From positions 1 through 32,245 of the forward strand of contig JAJYMB010000022.1 in the NCBI GenBank assembly GCA_021787365.1: a stretch of DNA of 32,245 nt, in the 5' to 3' direction. This stretch comes from Actinomycetes bacterium. Lineage in GTDB: Bacteria; Actinomycetota; Acidimicrobiia; Acidimicrobiales; Palsa-688. Positions 23,991 through 32,160 of this stretch are shown here, piece by piece; positions within the stretch are counted from its first letter, which is position 1; every line of letters begins with the position of its first letter. The translations under genes and the position numbers were made by a program. The notes under the pieces were generated by a model. The model saw only the letters and a program-made list of their open reading frames with translations. It was not told where the DNA came from and did not search any database.

Positions 23991-25396
23991 GTAATGTCGG
24001 GGCTGTGGGTGGAGGAAGGCTCGGTGGCGAGCTGCGGCTCGTCTTGGACCATGAACGGCGCAGCGGTCGAGCACGGGTGCTCGAGGCGCTGCTCGAACTG
24101 CGCAGCGGCGAAGCGCCGGCGGAGGTGAGCGCCGCCACGGAGCGTCTTCTGAGGGCCCACGCCCCCTGGGCGCTCGACGTGGTCGGCCTGGCGCAGTGTT
24201 TTATCGAAGCCGCCGGGGGCCCCCGAGACCAGCGGCTATTCCTCTCCTGGTCGCTCAGTGCCGACACGCCCACCTTCGCCGAGGTCGCCAAGCGCGAGGG
24301 CGTCCCCACCCGGTACGCCAACAAGCTGGTCCGGCGGGCCGAAGAGCGCGTCCGGCGTGCCCTGCCCGGGGCGCCCGTGCCACTGCCCGGGCTCGTGTCG
24401 GCGCTTCAGAGCCGCCTCGGCGGTGTGGCGCCAGCCGTCCAGCTGAGAGAGGAGCTCGACCGCCTTGGCGCCCGCGAGGCGCCGGCGGCACCGCTGCTCG
24501 CCTGGCTCGCAGGGCCGTACGTCGCCGTGCCTGGCAGGCCGGGATGGGTGGCCACGGACGCGAAGGCCGCGCTGGCCCGGACCGGCGCGGCCTTGGCTGA
24601 GGACGGAGGCACTCGGCGCCTCGTCGACCTCGAAGCCGAGCTCGCCGAGCTTTGCCTGAGCCCCGCCAGCTTTGTCGCCTGGCTCAGCGCGAACGGCGCC
24701 GTTGTGGTCCACGACCTGGCGGTATCGGTGAGCGGCTCTTTGGCCAACGTGCTCGAGCGCCTGCTCGACGCCTACGGCACTCCTCGCGCCCCCGGCCAGG
24801 TCCTTGCCGACCTGGCCACCGGGGGCCGTGTCGTCGGCCCCAAGGCCCTCGACGCCGCCATGGCCGAGCGCCGGTTCAGGCGCTCCTCGACGGGCGAAGT
24901 GGCTCTGGCGGCCTGGCCGGAGCACGAGGACCGCAAGACTGTGGACCGCAAGGCTGTGGACCGCAAGACCGCGGTGAAGAAGCGCCCGCCCACCCCGGCG
25001 ACTGGCACGGTCAGCTCCGAGCCCGACGAGGGGGGCGTGCTCGCCGAGCGGGTCTGGCTGTGGGTGCGGGTGGACGCGGGTGTCATAAAGGGCCTGGAAG
25101 CACCCGTGCCGGCGGGCCTCGTGGAGGCGCTCGGCTTGGCGCCGCTGTCGCGCCGGACCTTCTCCAGCCGTTACGGCCCGGTCAGCTTGGCCAACGAGCC
25201 GCCGCAGGCGCTGCGGGGCCCCCTTCGGGCGGTCGTGCTGGCTGCGGGCGCGCGCCCCGACGACACCGTCCTCCTCGGCTTCAGCCGCAACGGAGACCTG
25301 GAGGTCGAAGTGAGGCGAGGGCCAGCCCAGGCCGCCCCGGTAGACATGGCCGAAAAGGCCACCCATTTCCAAGCTATTGCAACTGGAGGCAGATAA
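23987..25396 (+). CDS. Protein with sigma-region-4-like helix-turn-helix, first gene of five-gene operon
   Basis: This 469-residue protein starts at GTG 23987; a longer frame back to 23903 adds unconvincing Arg/Gly-rich residues. Residues about 100-125 (PTFAEVAKREGVPTRYANKL, then VRRAEERVRRAL) look like the DNA-binding helix-turn-helix of sigma-70 region 4. Further helical segments follow (LVSALQSRLGGVAPAVQLREELDRLG; ELCLSPASFVAWLS; VLERLLDAYGTPRAPGQVLADL). A basic linker of DRK repeats lies near 315-330. The C-terminal 130 residues form a separate predicted domain (RVWLWVRVDAGVIKGLEAPV). It probably binds DNA and may target or regulate the operon. It is followed after two bases by the next gene. 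I do not recognise the full-length family. Confidence 0.72.
   Translation: MSNVGAVGGGRLGGELRLVLDHERRSGRARVLEALLELRSGEAPAEVSAATERLLRAHAPWALDVVGLAQCFIEAAGGPRDQRLFLSWSLSADTPTFAEVAKREGVPTRYANKLVRRAEERVRRALPGAPVPLPGLVSALQSRLGGVAPAVQLREELDRLGAREAPAAPLLAWLAGPYVAVPGRPGWVATDAKAALARTGAALAEDGGTRRLVDLEAELAELCLSPASFVAWLSANGAVVVHDLAVSVSGSLANVLERLLDAYGTPRAPGQVLADLATGGRVVGPKALDAAMAERRFRRSSTGEVALAAWPEHEDRKTVDRKAVDRKTAVKKRPPTPATGTVSSEPDEGGVLAERVWLWVRVDAGVIKGLEAPVPAGLVEALGLAPLSRRTFSSRYGPVSLANEPPQALRGPLRAVVLAAGARPDDTVLLGFSRNGDLEVEVRRGPAQAAPVDMAEKATHFQAIATGGR
24929..24973 (+). repeat. Three tandem 15-base units inside the first operon gene
   Basis: Three near-identical copies of GACCGCAAGACTGTG (24929-24943, 24944-24958, 24959-24973) encode DRKTV, DRKAV and DRKTA. 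They form a charged linker between the helical and C-terminal domains. Copy number could vary by slippage without breaking the frame. Confidence 0.85.
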
Positions 25397-25398
25397 CA

Positions 25399-26187
25399 GT
25401 GAACGACCAACCGAGTTCGCTCGAAGAGGCCCTGCAGGCTGTCGAGCGCGACGCCGACGGGGCCATAAAATCCCTCGGTGCGGCCCTGAAGGCGGCGAAG
25501 AAGGCCAAAACGGCGGCAGCCCATGGCCAGGTGCGCGACCTCCAGCAGGCCATGGACGCCACCGTGGACCTGGCCGACCAGGCGACCGAGGCGGCCCGGG
25601 GGCTCCGTCAAGGCTGGAACTTCGACGTCGCCGAATGGTTTTCTTCGGGGAACTATGTGAAAGAGCTGCTGGCCGCGGCGGCAGACGCCGGCGTGGCGGC
25701 TTTCGAGTCGGACGAGCGCATACTCTCCTACCCCGTGATAGTGCAGGTCTCGCCGTCGGACCCAGCCGTGGTGATCGACAAGAAAAAGGAGCGCCGCGTG
25801 AGGCCCTCGGTCGTGGTGGGCCAACTTGGCGCCCTCCAGCAAAGGCCCCCCAAATTTAGGGCCGACGCGTTCATCGAGTCTCTTGCCGGTGCGTACGACC
25901 TGGTCGTGGCCGGCAAGCGGTTGCGGCCGGGCTCGGCCGCCCGCCTTGTCGATCTGCACAAGGTGCTCACCCTCCTGCCAGGGGCGGGCCGCGACTACAC
26001 CATCCAGGAGTTCACCCGGGACCTCTACCTTCTCGACCAGAAAGGCATCGTGGAAACCAAGTCCGGCCGGCGCATGAGCCTGCCTGCGAGCGCCCTCACA
26101 CGGGCGAGCGGGGTCCTCACGACGGTGACGAAGGGCGGCCAGACCAAGATATACGCGGGTATTTCCTTTACGGAGCGGCCGAAGTGA
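25399..26187 (+). CDS. Unrecognised protein, second gene of five-gene operon
   Basis: This 262-residue protein starts at GTG 25399, with GGAGG about ten bases upstream and only two bases after the previous stop. Residues about 5-75 are Ala/Lys-rich and helical, probably a coiled coil (EALQAVERDADGAIKSLGAA and KAAKKAKTAAAHGQVRDLQQ). The middle contains WFSSGNYVKELLAAAADAGV and ERILSYPVIVQVSP, followed by VVIDKKKERRVRPSVVVGQL. The C-terminal third (ARLVDLHKVLTLLP, then YTIQEFTRDLYLLDQKGIVE) resembles a winged-helix domain. No catalytic motif is seen. The stop overlaps the next start as GTGA. It may be an adaptor or DNA-binding partner of the two ATPase-like proteins; this is inferred only from operon position. 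Confidence 0.75.
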   Translation: MNDQPSSLEEALQAVERDADGAIKSLGAALKAAKKAKTAAAHGQVRDLQQAMDATVDLADQATEAARGLRQGWNFDVAEWFSSGNYVKELLAAAADAGVAAFESDERILSYPVIVQVSPSDPAVVIDKKKERRVRPSVVVGQLGALQQRPPKFRADAFIESLAGAYDLVVAGKRLRPGSAARLVDLHKVLTLLPGAGRDYTIQEFTRDLYLLDQKGIVETKSGRRMSLPASALTRASGVLTTVTKGGQTKIYAGISFTERPK

Positions 26188-27134
26188 TACCAGTGGACGA
26201 CTACGTGGGCTTCGTGGAGCGCGATTACCTTCACGGTTATTTGGACGAGGGAGGGTCGGCACTCAAATTTGTGGTACCCAACGACGACTCTGCCGCGAGC
26301 TACTTCGTGGAAAGGTTCGCCGCGGCGGCGGGCCAAGCGGGCTTCGTCGTTGCCAATGTGGACGCGGCCGAGACGCGTGTCCATTTGCCGGAGCAGGTGT
26401 TTTTTGCGGTGGCCCGCCAGGTGGACTGGGACGGCCTCGCCGCCGTTGCCACTTCGAAGGCGCTGGCGGCCGTCGGCTACCCCGCAGAGGGGGGTGGCGT
26501 CGCGCTGGACGCGCTCGCCTCCAGCTACGGGGTCGACCCGAGGGAGTTGAAGCGCGACGTGGACCGCCAGCTCCAGGAACAGGTGCACCGCGACTACGCC
26601 ATGGTCCAGGAGTTCCGCACCGCCATGCTCCGCCTCTGCCAGGCCCAGCTTCGGAGCGGGCAGGTAGTAGATGCGGAGCACGCAGCCGTCTTGGACTGGT
26701 TGCGGGGGGAGCTACGCCAGATCTCGGTGCTCAAGTCGGCGCTGGTGTTCAGGAAGATCGGCCGCCACAATGCCCGCCACTTGCTTTTCTCCCTTGCCCA
26801 CTGGCTCTCGGCCAACGACCGGGCCGGGCTCGCTCTCGTGGTCGACATCCGTCGGCTCGGTTTCGCCCGGCGCCCGAGCCCCGAGGAACGCCATGGCTAC
26901 TACTACACCCGGCCGGCCCTCCTCGACGCCTACGAGGTGCTGCGCGAACTGGTAGACAACACAGACGAGATGTCCAACTGCGTTGTCGTCGTGGTCGCGT
27001 CTCCCGCCTTCTTGTCCGACCAGGGCCGTGGCCTCGACGCCTACCAGGCGCTAAAGCTCCGGATCTTCGATGAGGTCCGCGATGTCAACCGGGACAACCC
27101 CTACTCTTCGCTCGTCCGGCTGGGGGCGGCATGA
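26184..27134 (+). CDS. Probable ATPase relative with degenerate P-loop, third gene of operon
   Basis: This 316-residue protein starts at GTG 26184 (GTGA overlap). FVERDYLHGYLDEGGSALKF, then VVPNDDSAASYFVERF, sits where BrxC/BrxD-like ATPases have a strand, glycine-rich loop and GKS helix. The loop here is VPNDDSAASY (residues 31-40) with no Lys or GKS/T, so ATP binding is probably lost. Later LALVVDIRRLGF (about 214-225) occupies the Walker B position without the DE pair, and NCVVVVVASPAFL fits sensor 1. The next gene encodes the intact version. A pseudo-ATPase pairing with an active one is the simplest reading; the relationship is inferred from layout and motif positions. The stop overlaps the next start as ATGA. 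Confidence 0.7.
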   Translation: MIPVDDYVGFVERDYLHGYLDEGGSALKFVVPNDDSAASYFVERFAAAAGQAGFVVANVDAAETRVHLPEQVFFAVARQVDWDGLAAVATSKALAAVGYPAEGGGVALDALASSYGVDPRELKRDVDRQLQEQVHRDYAMVQEFRTAMLRLCQAQLRSGQVVDAEHAAVLDWLRGELRQISVLKSALVFRKIGRHNARHLLFSLAHWLSANDRAGLALVVDIRRLGFARRPSPEERHGYYYTRPALLDAYEVLRELVDNTDEMSNCVVVVVASPAFLSDQGRGLDAYQALKLRIFDEVRDVNRDNPYSSLVRLGAA

Positions 27135-28387
27135 ACGCCGTGGCGGTGGAGCGCCGACGGGCGCTCGAGGCGCTGCGCGCGGGTGTCCCCAACCGGGACG
27201 CGGTGGTCGCTCTCGGGAGCATGCAGCACGGGATCGAGGACCGTTTCAGCGAGCTGCTGGGCTCCGTGCGGGCGCTCCCCGAAGGCCCGGCGCCCGGCGG
27301 GCTCCTGATCGGCGGCGACTTTGGGACCGGCAAGAGCCACGTGCTCGAGCACCTGGCGCATGTAGCCCTATCGCAGGGTTTCGTCGTCTCCAAGGTCGTG
27401 ATCTCCAAAGAGACACCGCTCCACGACCCCACCAAGGTTTACCGGGCTGCCATCGACCAGGCCAAGGTGCCGGGGCGGCCGGGCTCGGCCATCGATGAGA
27501 TCGCGGCCGGCCTGCAAGAAGACTCTCCCCGCTACGCCGAGCTTTACCGCTGGGCCCACCACGACCCGCCGGTCGACAGCCGGTTTGCGGCCACCCTTTT
27601 CCTCCACGACTACGGCCGTGGCGACGAGGAGTTCAGCGACCGGATAGTCCGTTTCTGGGCTGGGGACCCGCTCCCCGTCGCGGACCTGCGCCGGCGCCTA
27701 AAAGAAGCGGGTGCGGCGGCCACCTACAGCTTGGCCGCCGTGAAGGAGCGCGACCTGTCCCGTCAGCGGTTCCGTTTCGTGTCCCGCTTGGCGCAGGCGG
27801 CGGGCCACGCCGGCTGGGTAGTGCTCTTGGACGAGGCCGAGCTGATCGGGCGCTATACGGCGCTCCAGAGGGCGAAATCGTACGCGGAGATCGCCCGCTG
27901 GGTGCACGGTGACCGTGACGACCCCGCAGCGCCGCTTTGCGCGGTGCTCACGACGGTCTCCGACTTCGAAACCCAGGTGCTCGTGGGCAAAAACGACCGG
28001 GAGCTGATCGGCAAGCGGCTCCGCGCCAAGGGGACGGTGGAAGACGAGCTACTGGCCAACCAGGCGGAGGCCGGTATGCGGGTCATAGAAAGGGAGCAGC
28101 TCCCTCTCCAGCCCCCCGGGCGCGAGGAGCTCGACCGTACCTATGCCCAGCTCAAGCAGATCCATGCAGAGGCCTTTGCCTGGAGCCCCCCCGACGTCCC
28201 TGGCCTCGAGCGTTTGCCTTCCAACCGGATGCGACAGTACGTGCGCGCCTGGATCAACGAGTGGGACCTCTGCCGTCTCGACCCGGCCCACCGCCCCGAG
28301 ATAAGCGTAGGCGGCCTGGACGTCGACCTTTCCACCGACGGGGACCTGGAGGGAGACGGGCCAGAGGGCAGCGCCGGCGAGGCCTGA
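27131..28387 (+). CDS. BrxC/BrxD-like P-loop ATPase, fourth gene of operon
   Basis: This 418-residue ATPase starts at ATG 27131. Walker A is GGDFGTGKSH (residues 61-70), followed by VLEHLAHVALSQGFVVSKVV and the family-typical SKETPLHDPTKVYRAAIDQA. RYAELYRWAHHDPPVDSRFA comes next, and Walker B is GWVVLLDEAELIGRY (about 226-240). The C-terminal part has PGLERLPSNRMRQYVRAWIN. This matches the ATP-binding domain family found as BrxC/BrxD in BREX phage-defence systems and in many BREX-unlinked actinobacterial loci. No PglX methyltransferase, PglZ phosphatase or BrxA/B is present nearby, so this is not a canonical BREX locus. A 15-base gap separates it from the helicase gene. Confidence 0.85.
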   Translation: MNAVAVERRRALEALRAGVPNRDAVVALGSMQHGIEDRFSELLGSVRALPEGPAPGGLLIGGDFGTGKSHVLEHLAHVALSQGFVVSKVVISKETPLHDPTKVYRAAIDQAKVPGRPGSAIDEIAAGLQEDSPRYAELYRWAHHDPPVDSRFAATLFLHDYGRGDEEFSDRIVRFWAGDPLPVADLRRRLKEAGAAATYSLAAVKERDLSRQRFRFVSRLAQAAGHAGWVVLLDEAELIGRYTALQRAKSYAEIARWVHGDRDDPAAPLCAVLTTVSDFETQVLVGKNDRELIGKRLRAKGTVEDELLANQAEAGMRVIEREQLPLQPPGREELDRTYAQLKQIHAEAFAWSPPDVPGLERLPSNRMRQYVRAWINEWDLCRLDPAHRPEISVGGLDVDLSTDGDLEGDGPEGSAGEA

Positions 28388-28402
28388 CCAGCGGCTCGAA
28401 CC

Positions 28403-29998
28403 GTGCTTGGCGACGAGGTCGCGGCCGTGCTGGCCGAGCACGGCCGCCTCACGGCGGCGGAGCTCGCGGAGGAGCTCGAAGAAGCCGAGGAGAGAGTGCT
28501 GTTCGCCCTCTTCGCGAGCCACGGGAGGTTCCGGCGCAACAGCAGTGAGCCGCCGAGGTGGCGGCTCGTGGCGCCGGCGGGCAGGGCGCCGGGTGGCTCG
28601 CTGTCGCAGGTGCCGGGCCGGCACTTTGGCGCCGCCTCGTCGCCCCGCGAGCGGGCAGGCCCGCCCTCGGCCGTGCCGGCGTCGTCCCCGCCGTGGGGGC
28701 CCCTGGGGCTCTATGAGTGGCAGAAGGACGCGCTGAGGGCCTGGGAGGGGAGCGGGTGGCGTGGCGTGGTCGAGGCCGTCACCGGCACGGGCAAGACCAT
28801 GGTCGGTGTGGCTGCCGCGCTCCAGGAGGTCCGCCGGCGCGGCCAGGTCGTGGTGCTGGTCCCGACCGTCGAGCTGCAGCGCCAGTGGGCCATGCAGCTG
28901 GCCACGCGCTTGCCGGCCTTGCACGCGGCGGGCCGGATGGGCGCCGGCGGCGGCGACTCGCTCGCGAGCCACGACGTCTTGGTCGCAGTGGTGAACAGCG
29001 CCCGTGCCCGGGACACGAGGCCGACCCGCCGGGGCGGGTTACTGGTCGCGGACGAGTGCCACCGCTACGGCAGCTCGTTTAACAGGCTCGCCCTGGACGA
29101 GCGATTCCAACGCCGGCTCGGCCTGTCGGCAACCTACGCGCGCGACGACGGCGGCAACGCGGAGTGGCTCGACCCGTACTTCGGGGGCACGTGCTTCAGG
29201 CTCGGTTACGACCGTGCCGTGCGAGAGGGCATAGTGGCGCGCTTCAGCGTGGCCCTCGTCGGCGTGGAGCTGCCGGCGGGCGAGAGGGCACTTTACGAGG
29301 ACCTTACGGACCAAATGAGGGCACTTTGGAGGGTGCTGGTCGAGCGCTTCGGGGTGCCCGAGGAGCCGTTCGAGGCGTTCATGCGCTCGGTGGCCTCGTT
29401 GGCCGAAGGCGACGAGGCGGGCAGTTCGGCCGCCCGGTGCTACCGCCGAGCGATGCTGGAGCGGCGCCGGCTGCTCGCGGGCACCGAGGCTAAGGACCAG
29501 GCTCTGGTGCGCCTGGCGCCGGAGATCCGTGCCGCGACACGCACGATCGTCTTCACCCAGAGCATCGCGGCCGCCGAGCGGGCGAAGGGCGTGCTCGCGG
29601 GCTGCGGCTTTCGTGCCGCCGCCGTGCACTCGGCGATGGCGCCGCGCGAAAGGGCCGAGATCTTGCCCCGCTTTTCCGACGGCGCTCTGGACGTGCTCGT
29701 GGCGCCCCGCGTCCTGGACGAGGGCATCGACGTTCCCGCCGCCGACCTGGCTGTGATCGCCGGCGCCAGCCGGTCGCGCCGCCAGATGGTCCAGCGCATG
29801 GGCCGGGTGCTCCGGCGCAAGCCTGACGGGCGCCTTGCCCGCTTTGCAGTGCTCTTCGCAGAGCGCACAGTGGAGGACCCTGCCCTCGGTGCCCACGAGG
29901 CCTTCTTGGATGAGATCCTCGACGTCGCCGAAGAGGTCACTTGCGAACGAACTGGCAAGACGGCTGAGCTGGCCGTCACCCTTCGAGCTGCCAGGTAG
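28403..29998 (+). CDS. SF2 DEAD/DEAH-type helicase (DECH box), fifth gene of operon
   Basis: This 531-residue protein starts at GTG 28403. Residues 1-55 (LGDEVAAVLAEHGRLTAAEL and FALFASHGRFRRN) suggest a winged-helix domain, then a Gly/Pro-rich linker. The helicase core begins with LYEWQKDALRAWEGSGWRG (about 102). Motif I is TGTGKT (about 126-131), motif II is ADECH (about 216), motif III is GLSATYARDDG and motif VI is QRMGRVLRRKPDG (about 463-475). A helical insertion (LYEDLTDQMRALWRVLVERF) separates the two RecA-like lobes. The pattern is that of XPB/UvrB-like SF2 translocases and of helicases in defence loci. It probably remodels or unwinds duplex DNA with the BrxC/BrxD-like ATPase encoded immediately upstream. 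It closes the operon. Confidence 0.88.
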   Translation: MLGDEVAAVLAEHGRLTAAELAEELEEAEERVLFALFASHGRFRRNSSEPPRWRLVAPAGRAPGGSLSQVPGRHFGAASSPRERAGPPSAVPASSPPWGPLGLYEWQKDALRAWEGSGWRGVVEAVTGTGKTMVGVAAALQEVRRRGQVVVLVPTVELQRQWAMQLATRLPALHAAGRMGAGGGDSLASHDVLVAVVNSARARDTRPTRRGGLLVADECHRYGSSFNRLALDERFQRRLGLSATYARDDGGNAEWLDPYFGGTCFRLGYDRAVREGIVARFSVALVGVELPAGERALYEDLTDQMRALWRVLVERFGVPEEPFEAFMRSVASLAEGDEAGSSAARCYRRAMLERRRLLAGTEAKDQALVRLAPEIRAATRTIVFTQSIAAAERAKGVLAGCGFRAAAVHSAMAPRERAEILPRFSDGALDVLVAPRVLDEGIDVPAADLAVIAGASRSRRQMVQRMGRVLRRKPDGRLARFAVLFAERTVEDPALGAHEAFLDEILDVAEEVTCERTGKTAELAVTLRAAR

Positions 29999-30244
29999 GC
30001 GAGGGCGTTCGACGAGGGGGGTGCTCCAAGGAGGACTTGGCCCACAAGGTCATAGCCGAGCAGGGCATCTTGGCCGGCCTCGTCTGCGTGCTGGTGGCCG
30101 TGGAGCTCTGTGCCAGCTTCGACATCTTTGCCCAACCACAACCAGGCGACCAACGGCTCGAGCCTCCGCGGACAGCGTTGCTGCCTGGGGGTCCTTACCC
30201 CTTAGGACCATCGGCCCTACCGACCGCATCGGGCATAGCCCAGC

Positions 30245-31288
30245 ATGAGCTGTGGCAAAGAAGAGGCCGTGGCCCACCTGGCCGCGCGGTCTGGCGAGGT
30301 CATGTATGGAGAAGAGACGCTGCCCTGCAAGCACCGAGGGACTGGCCCGGGAATGCACTTCGTCCCCGGGAGGGCCGAGGTCGTCTCGGGAGGCGAGATC
30401 GAGGTTACTGACGGGCGGGCCCGGGCCGAGCGCTTCGCCTTTGGTCACCTGGTCGTGGCCACCGGCTCGGCCCCGAGCCGGCTCCCCATCCCCGGGGCCG
30501 AGCTGGCGGTCACCTCTCACGACTTGTTCCGTCTCGGTGCCGACCTCGAACTGCCCGAGCGGCCCGTCGTCATCGGCGGCGGCTACATCGGCATGGAGAC
30601 GGCCACGATCCTCGAGCACCTCGGCTCCCAACCGCTCGTGCTCGAGCTGACCGACCAGGTCCTACCCGGTTTCGACTTGGACCTGGCCAGGTTCTTGGAG
30701 CGCTCGCTCACCGGGCGGGTCCGCCTCGAGCTGGGCAAAGCGGTGACCGGCATAGAGCGGGAAGGCTCTGAGCTCGTCGTGCGTTACCGGGCACGGCCCG
30801 CTACGGGCGCCGAGGGGCGGGGCGAAGAGGGCTCGGTCAAAGGAGACCTGGTCCTCATGGCGACTGGCCGGGTGCCCGTCCTGCCCCCAGGCATGGAGCA
30901 CCTCGGTGTCCGCCTCGACCGCCACGCCCCACTGGTGGACGCCGGCCTACAGACGACCAACCCGAAGGTGTGGGCGCCGGGCGACGTGAACGCGAAGAGC
31001 ATGCTCTTCCACTCCGCCGTGCGCCAGAGCCTCGTGGCCGCCCACAACATCTTGGCCGGTGGCGCTAGCGCGGACCGTATGGACTTCTCGGCCGTCCCCT
31101 TCACGGTGTTCACCGACCCCGAGCTCGCGAGCGTCGGGCTCACCGAAGCACAGGCCAACGAACGGGACGGCGACGTAGCCACCGGCACCTACGACTACAA
31201 GCTGGATTCCCGGGCGCAGATCCTGGGTGAGACCGAGGGGTTAGCAACTGTTGGGAAACGTATGTCGTTGTGGTCCATTGTCTGGTAG
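30245..31288 (+). pseudogene. Pyridine nucleotide-disulfide oxidoreductase, truncated at both ends
   Basis: This fragment of a flavin/NAD(P) oxidoreductase of the dihydrolipoyl dehydrogenase/mercuric reductase superfamily contains VVATGSAPSRLPIPG and the NAD(P)-binding VVIGGGYIGMETATILEHLG. The second FAD motif follows (NPKVWAPGDVNAKSM), then the start of the dimerisation domain (VFTDPELASVGLTEAQ). The N-terminal FAD-binding fold and redox-active cysteine pair are absent. At the other end homology stops at ILGETEG (about 31239), where the IS607 element begins, and the final residues to TAG are foreign. Bases 29999-30244 before it hold no clear gene; a hydrophobic patch (ILAGLVCVLVAVELCASF) near 30070-30120 is unassigned. 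It cannot encode a working enzyme. Confidence 0.82.
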
Positions 31289-31297
31289 AATGTGATC

Positions 31298-31879
31298 GTG
31301 AAACTAAGTGAGTGGGCTAGTCAACAGGGCGTCACCTACCACACAGCTTGGGCATGGTTCAAGAAGGGCATCCTGCCCGTACCAGCCATCCAGCTCCCCA
31401 CCGGGACGATCCTCGTAAATGAAGCACAAGACGCGCCACCAGAGAGCGCGGCCATTTACGCACGCGTCTTTTCTGCTGACCAGCGGGGCGACCTGGACGG
31501 CCAGGTGGCCCGGGTGCTCTCTCACTTGAGCGCGATGCAAGTACCGGTCACCAAGAGCGTCACCGAGGTCGGCTCAGGCCTGAACGGGCACCGCCCTAAG
31601 CTCCTCCGGCTCCTCTCCGACAAGACGGTCACAGTGATCGCGGTCGAGCACCGGGACCGGCTTATGCGCTTCGGGGCCGAGTACGTGGAGGCGGCCCTCA
31701 GGGCGAGCGGTCGCCAGCTCCTCGTCGTAGAGCCCACCGAGGTCACAGACGACCTGGTGAGCGACATGATTGAAGTCCTCACTTCATTTTGCGCCCGGCT
31801 CTATGGGCGCCGGTCGGCCCGCAACCGGGCTAAAAAAGCCCTCGCTTGCGCGGCCGGCGGGACGAGCGACCAGGCTTGA
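31298..31879 (+). CDS. tnpA: IS607-family serine transposase TnpA, catalytic Ser apparently replaced
   Basis: The product is a 193-residue serine recombinase with an N-terminal MerR-like helix-turn-helix (VKLSEWASQQGVTYHTAWAW, then FKKGILPVP). The resolvase-type catalytic domain has IYARVFSADQ, then LDGQVARVLSHL and EHRDRLMRFG. GTG 31298 matches the family start; GTG 31292 is two codons earlier. In IS607 transposases and resolvases the nucleophile is the Ser directly after YARV. Here that codon (31469-31471) is TTT, Phe, followed by Ser. The arginines of the active site (YAR; HRDR) are present. Unless the neighbouring Ser substitutes, the enzyme is inactive. The left end of the element lies near 31240, inside the oxidoreductase gene. 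Confidence 0.88.
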   Translation: MKLSEWASQQGVTYHTAWAWFKKGILPVPAIQLPTGTILVNEAQDAPPESAAIYARVFSADQRGDLDGQVARVLSHLSAMQVPVTKSVTEVGSGLNGHRPKLLRLLSDKTVTVIAVEHRDRLMRFGAEYVEAALRASGRQLLVVEPTEVTDDLVSDMIEVLTSFCARLYGRRSARNRAKKALACAAGGTSDQA

Positions 31880-31995
31880 CGTGCGCAACCGGCATAGGAA
31901 CAGATGTGAGCACCAGAGGCAGTCGGGTCGACGCCCATCCCTGTGTGCCGGCCAGGGACGAGGACGTTTTACCCCCCCTTGTCGGGATGTAGCTG

Positions 31996-32160
31996 ATGGC
32001 TAAGTTCCAGGTACCCGAGGGCCGGGAGGTGGTGGCCTACCGCTTCGAGGTCGACCGCCCGGGGCGTCACCCAGAGATCCCCTCTCACCAAGGTGCCCGT
32101 CGCTTCGCCTGGAACTGGTGTTGCCGGCTTCGCAAAATGAACACGGTGGCGTCGTCGTAA
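31996..32160 (+). pseudogene. tnpB: TnpB N-terminal stub of the IS607 element
   Basis: From ATG 31996, 54 codons read MAKFQVPEGREVVAYRFEVD at the start, then SHQGARRFAWNW, and end at TAA 32158. This is the N-terminus of actinobacterial IS607/IS1341-type TnpB (AYRF...; GARRFAWNW), whose full length is near 400 residues. The rest, including all RuvC catalytic residues, is gone. The break is near 32125. Bases 31880-31995 between tnpA and this stub show no gene. Confidence 0.72.

Noticed and set aside
23028..24074. 348-codon leftward frame in the gene-poor stretch
   Set aside because: Biased composition, no motif, and it overlaps the start of the supported operon gene on the other strand.
23987..29998. 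Canonical BREX locus
   Set aside because: Only BrxC/BrxD-like and helicase components are present; no PglX-type methyltransferase, PglZ, BrxA or BrxB can be found in the window.
30037..30411. Rightward frame with a hydrophobic N-terminal patch
   Set aside because: After about 45 codons it becomes Arg/Gly-rich shadow of the oxidoreductase frame; no ribosome site or family seen.
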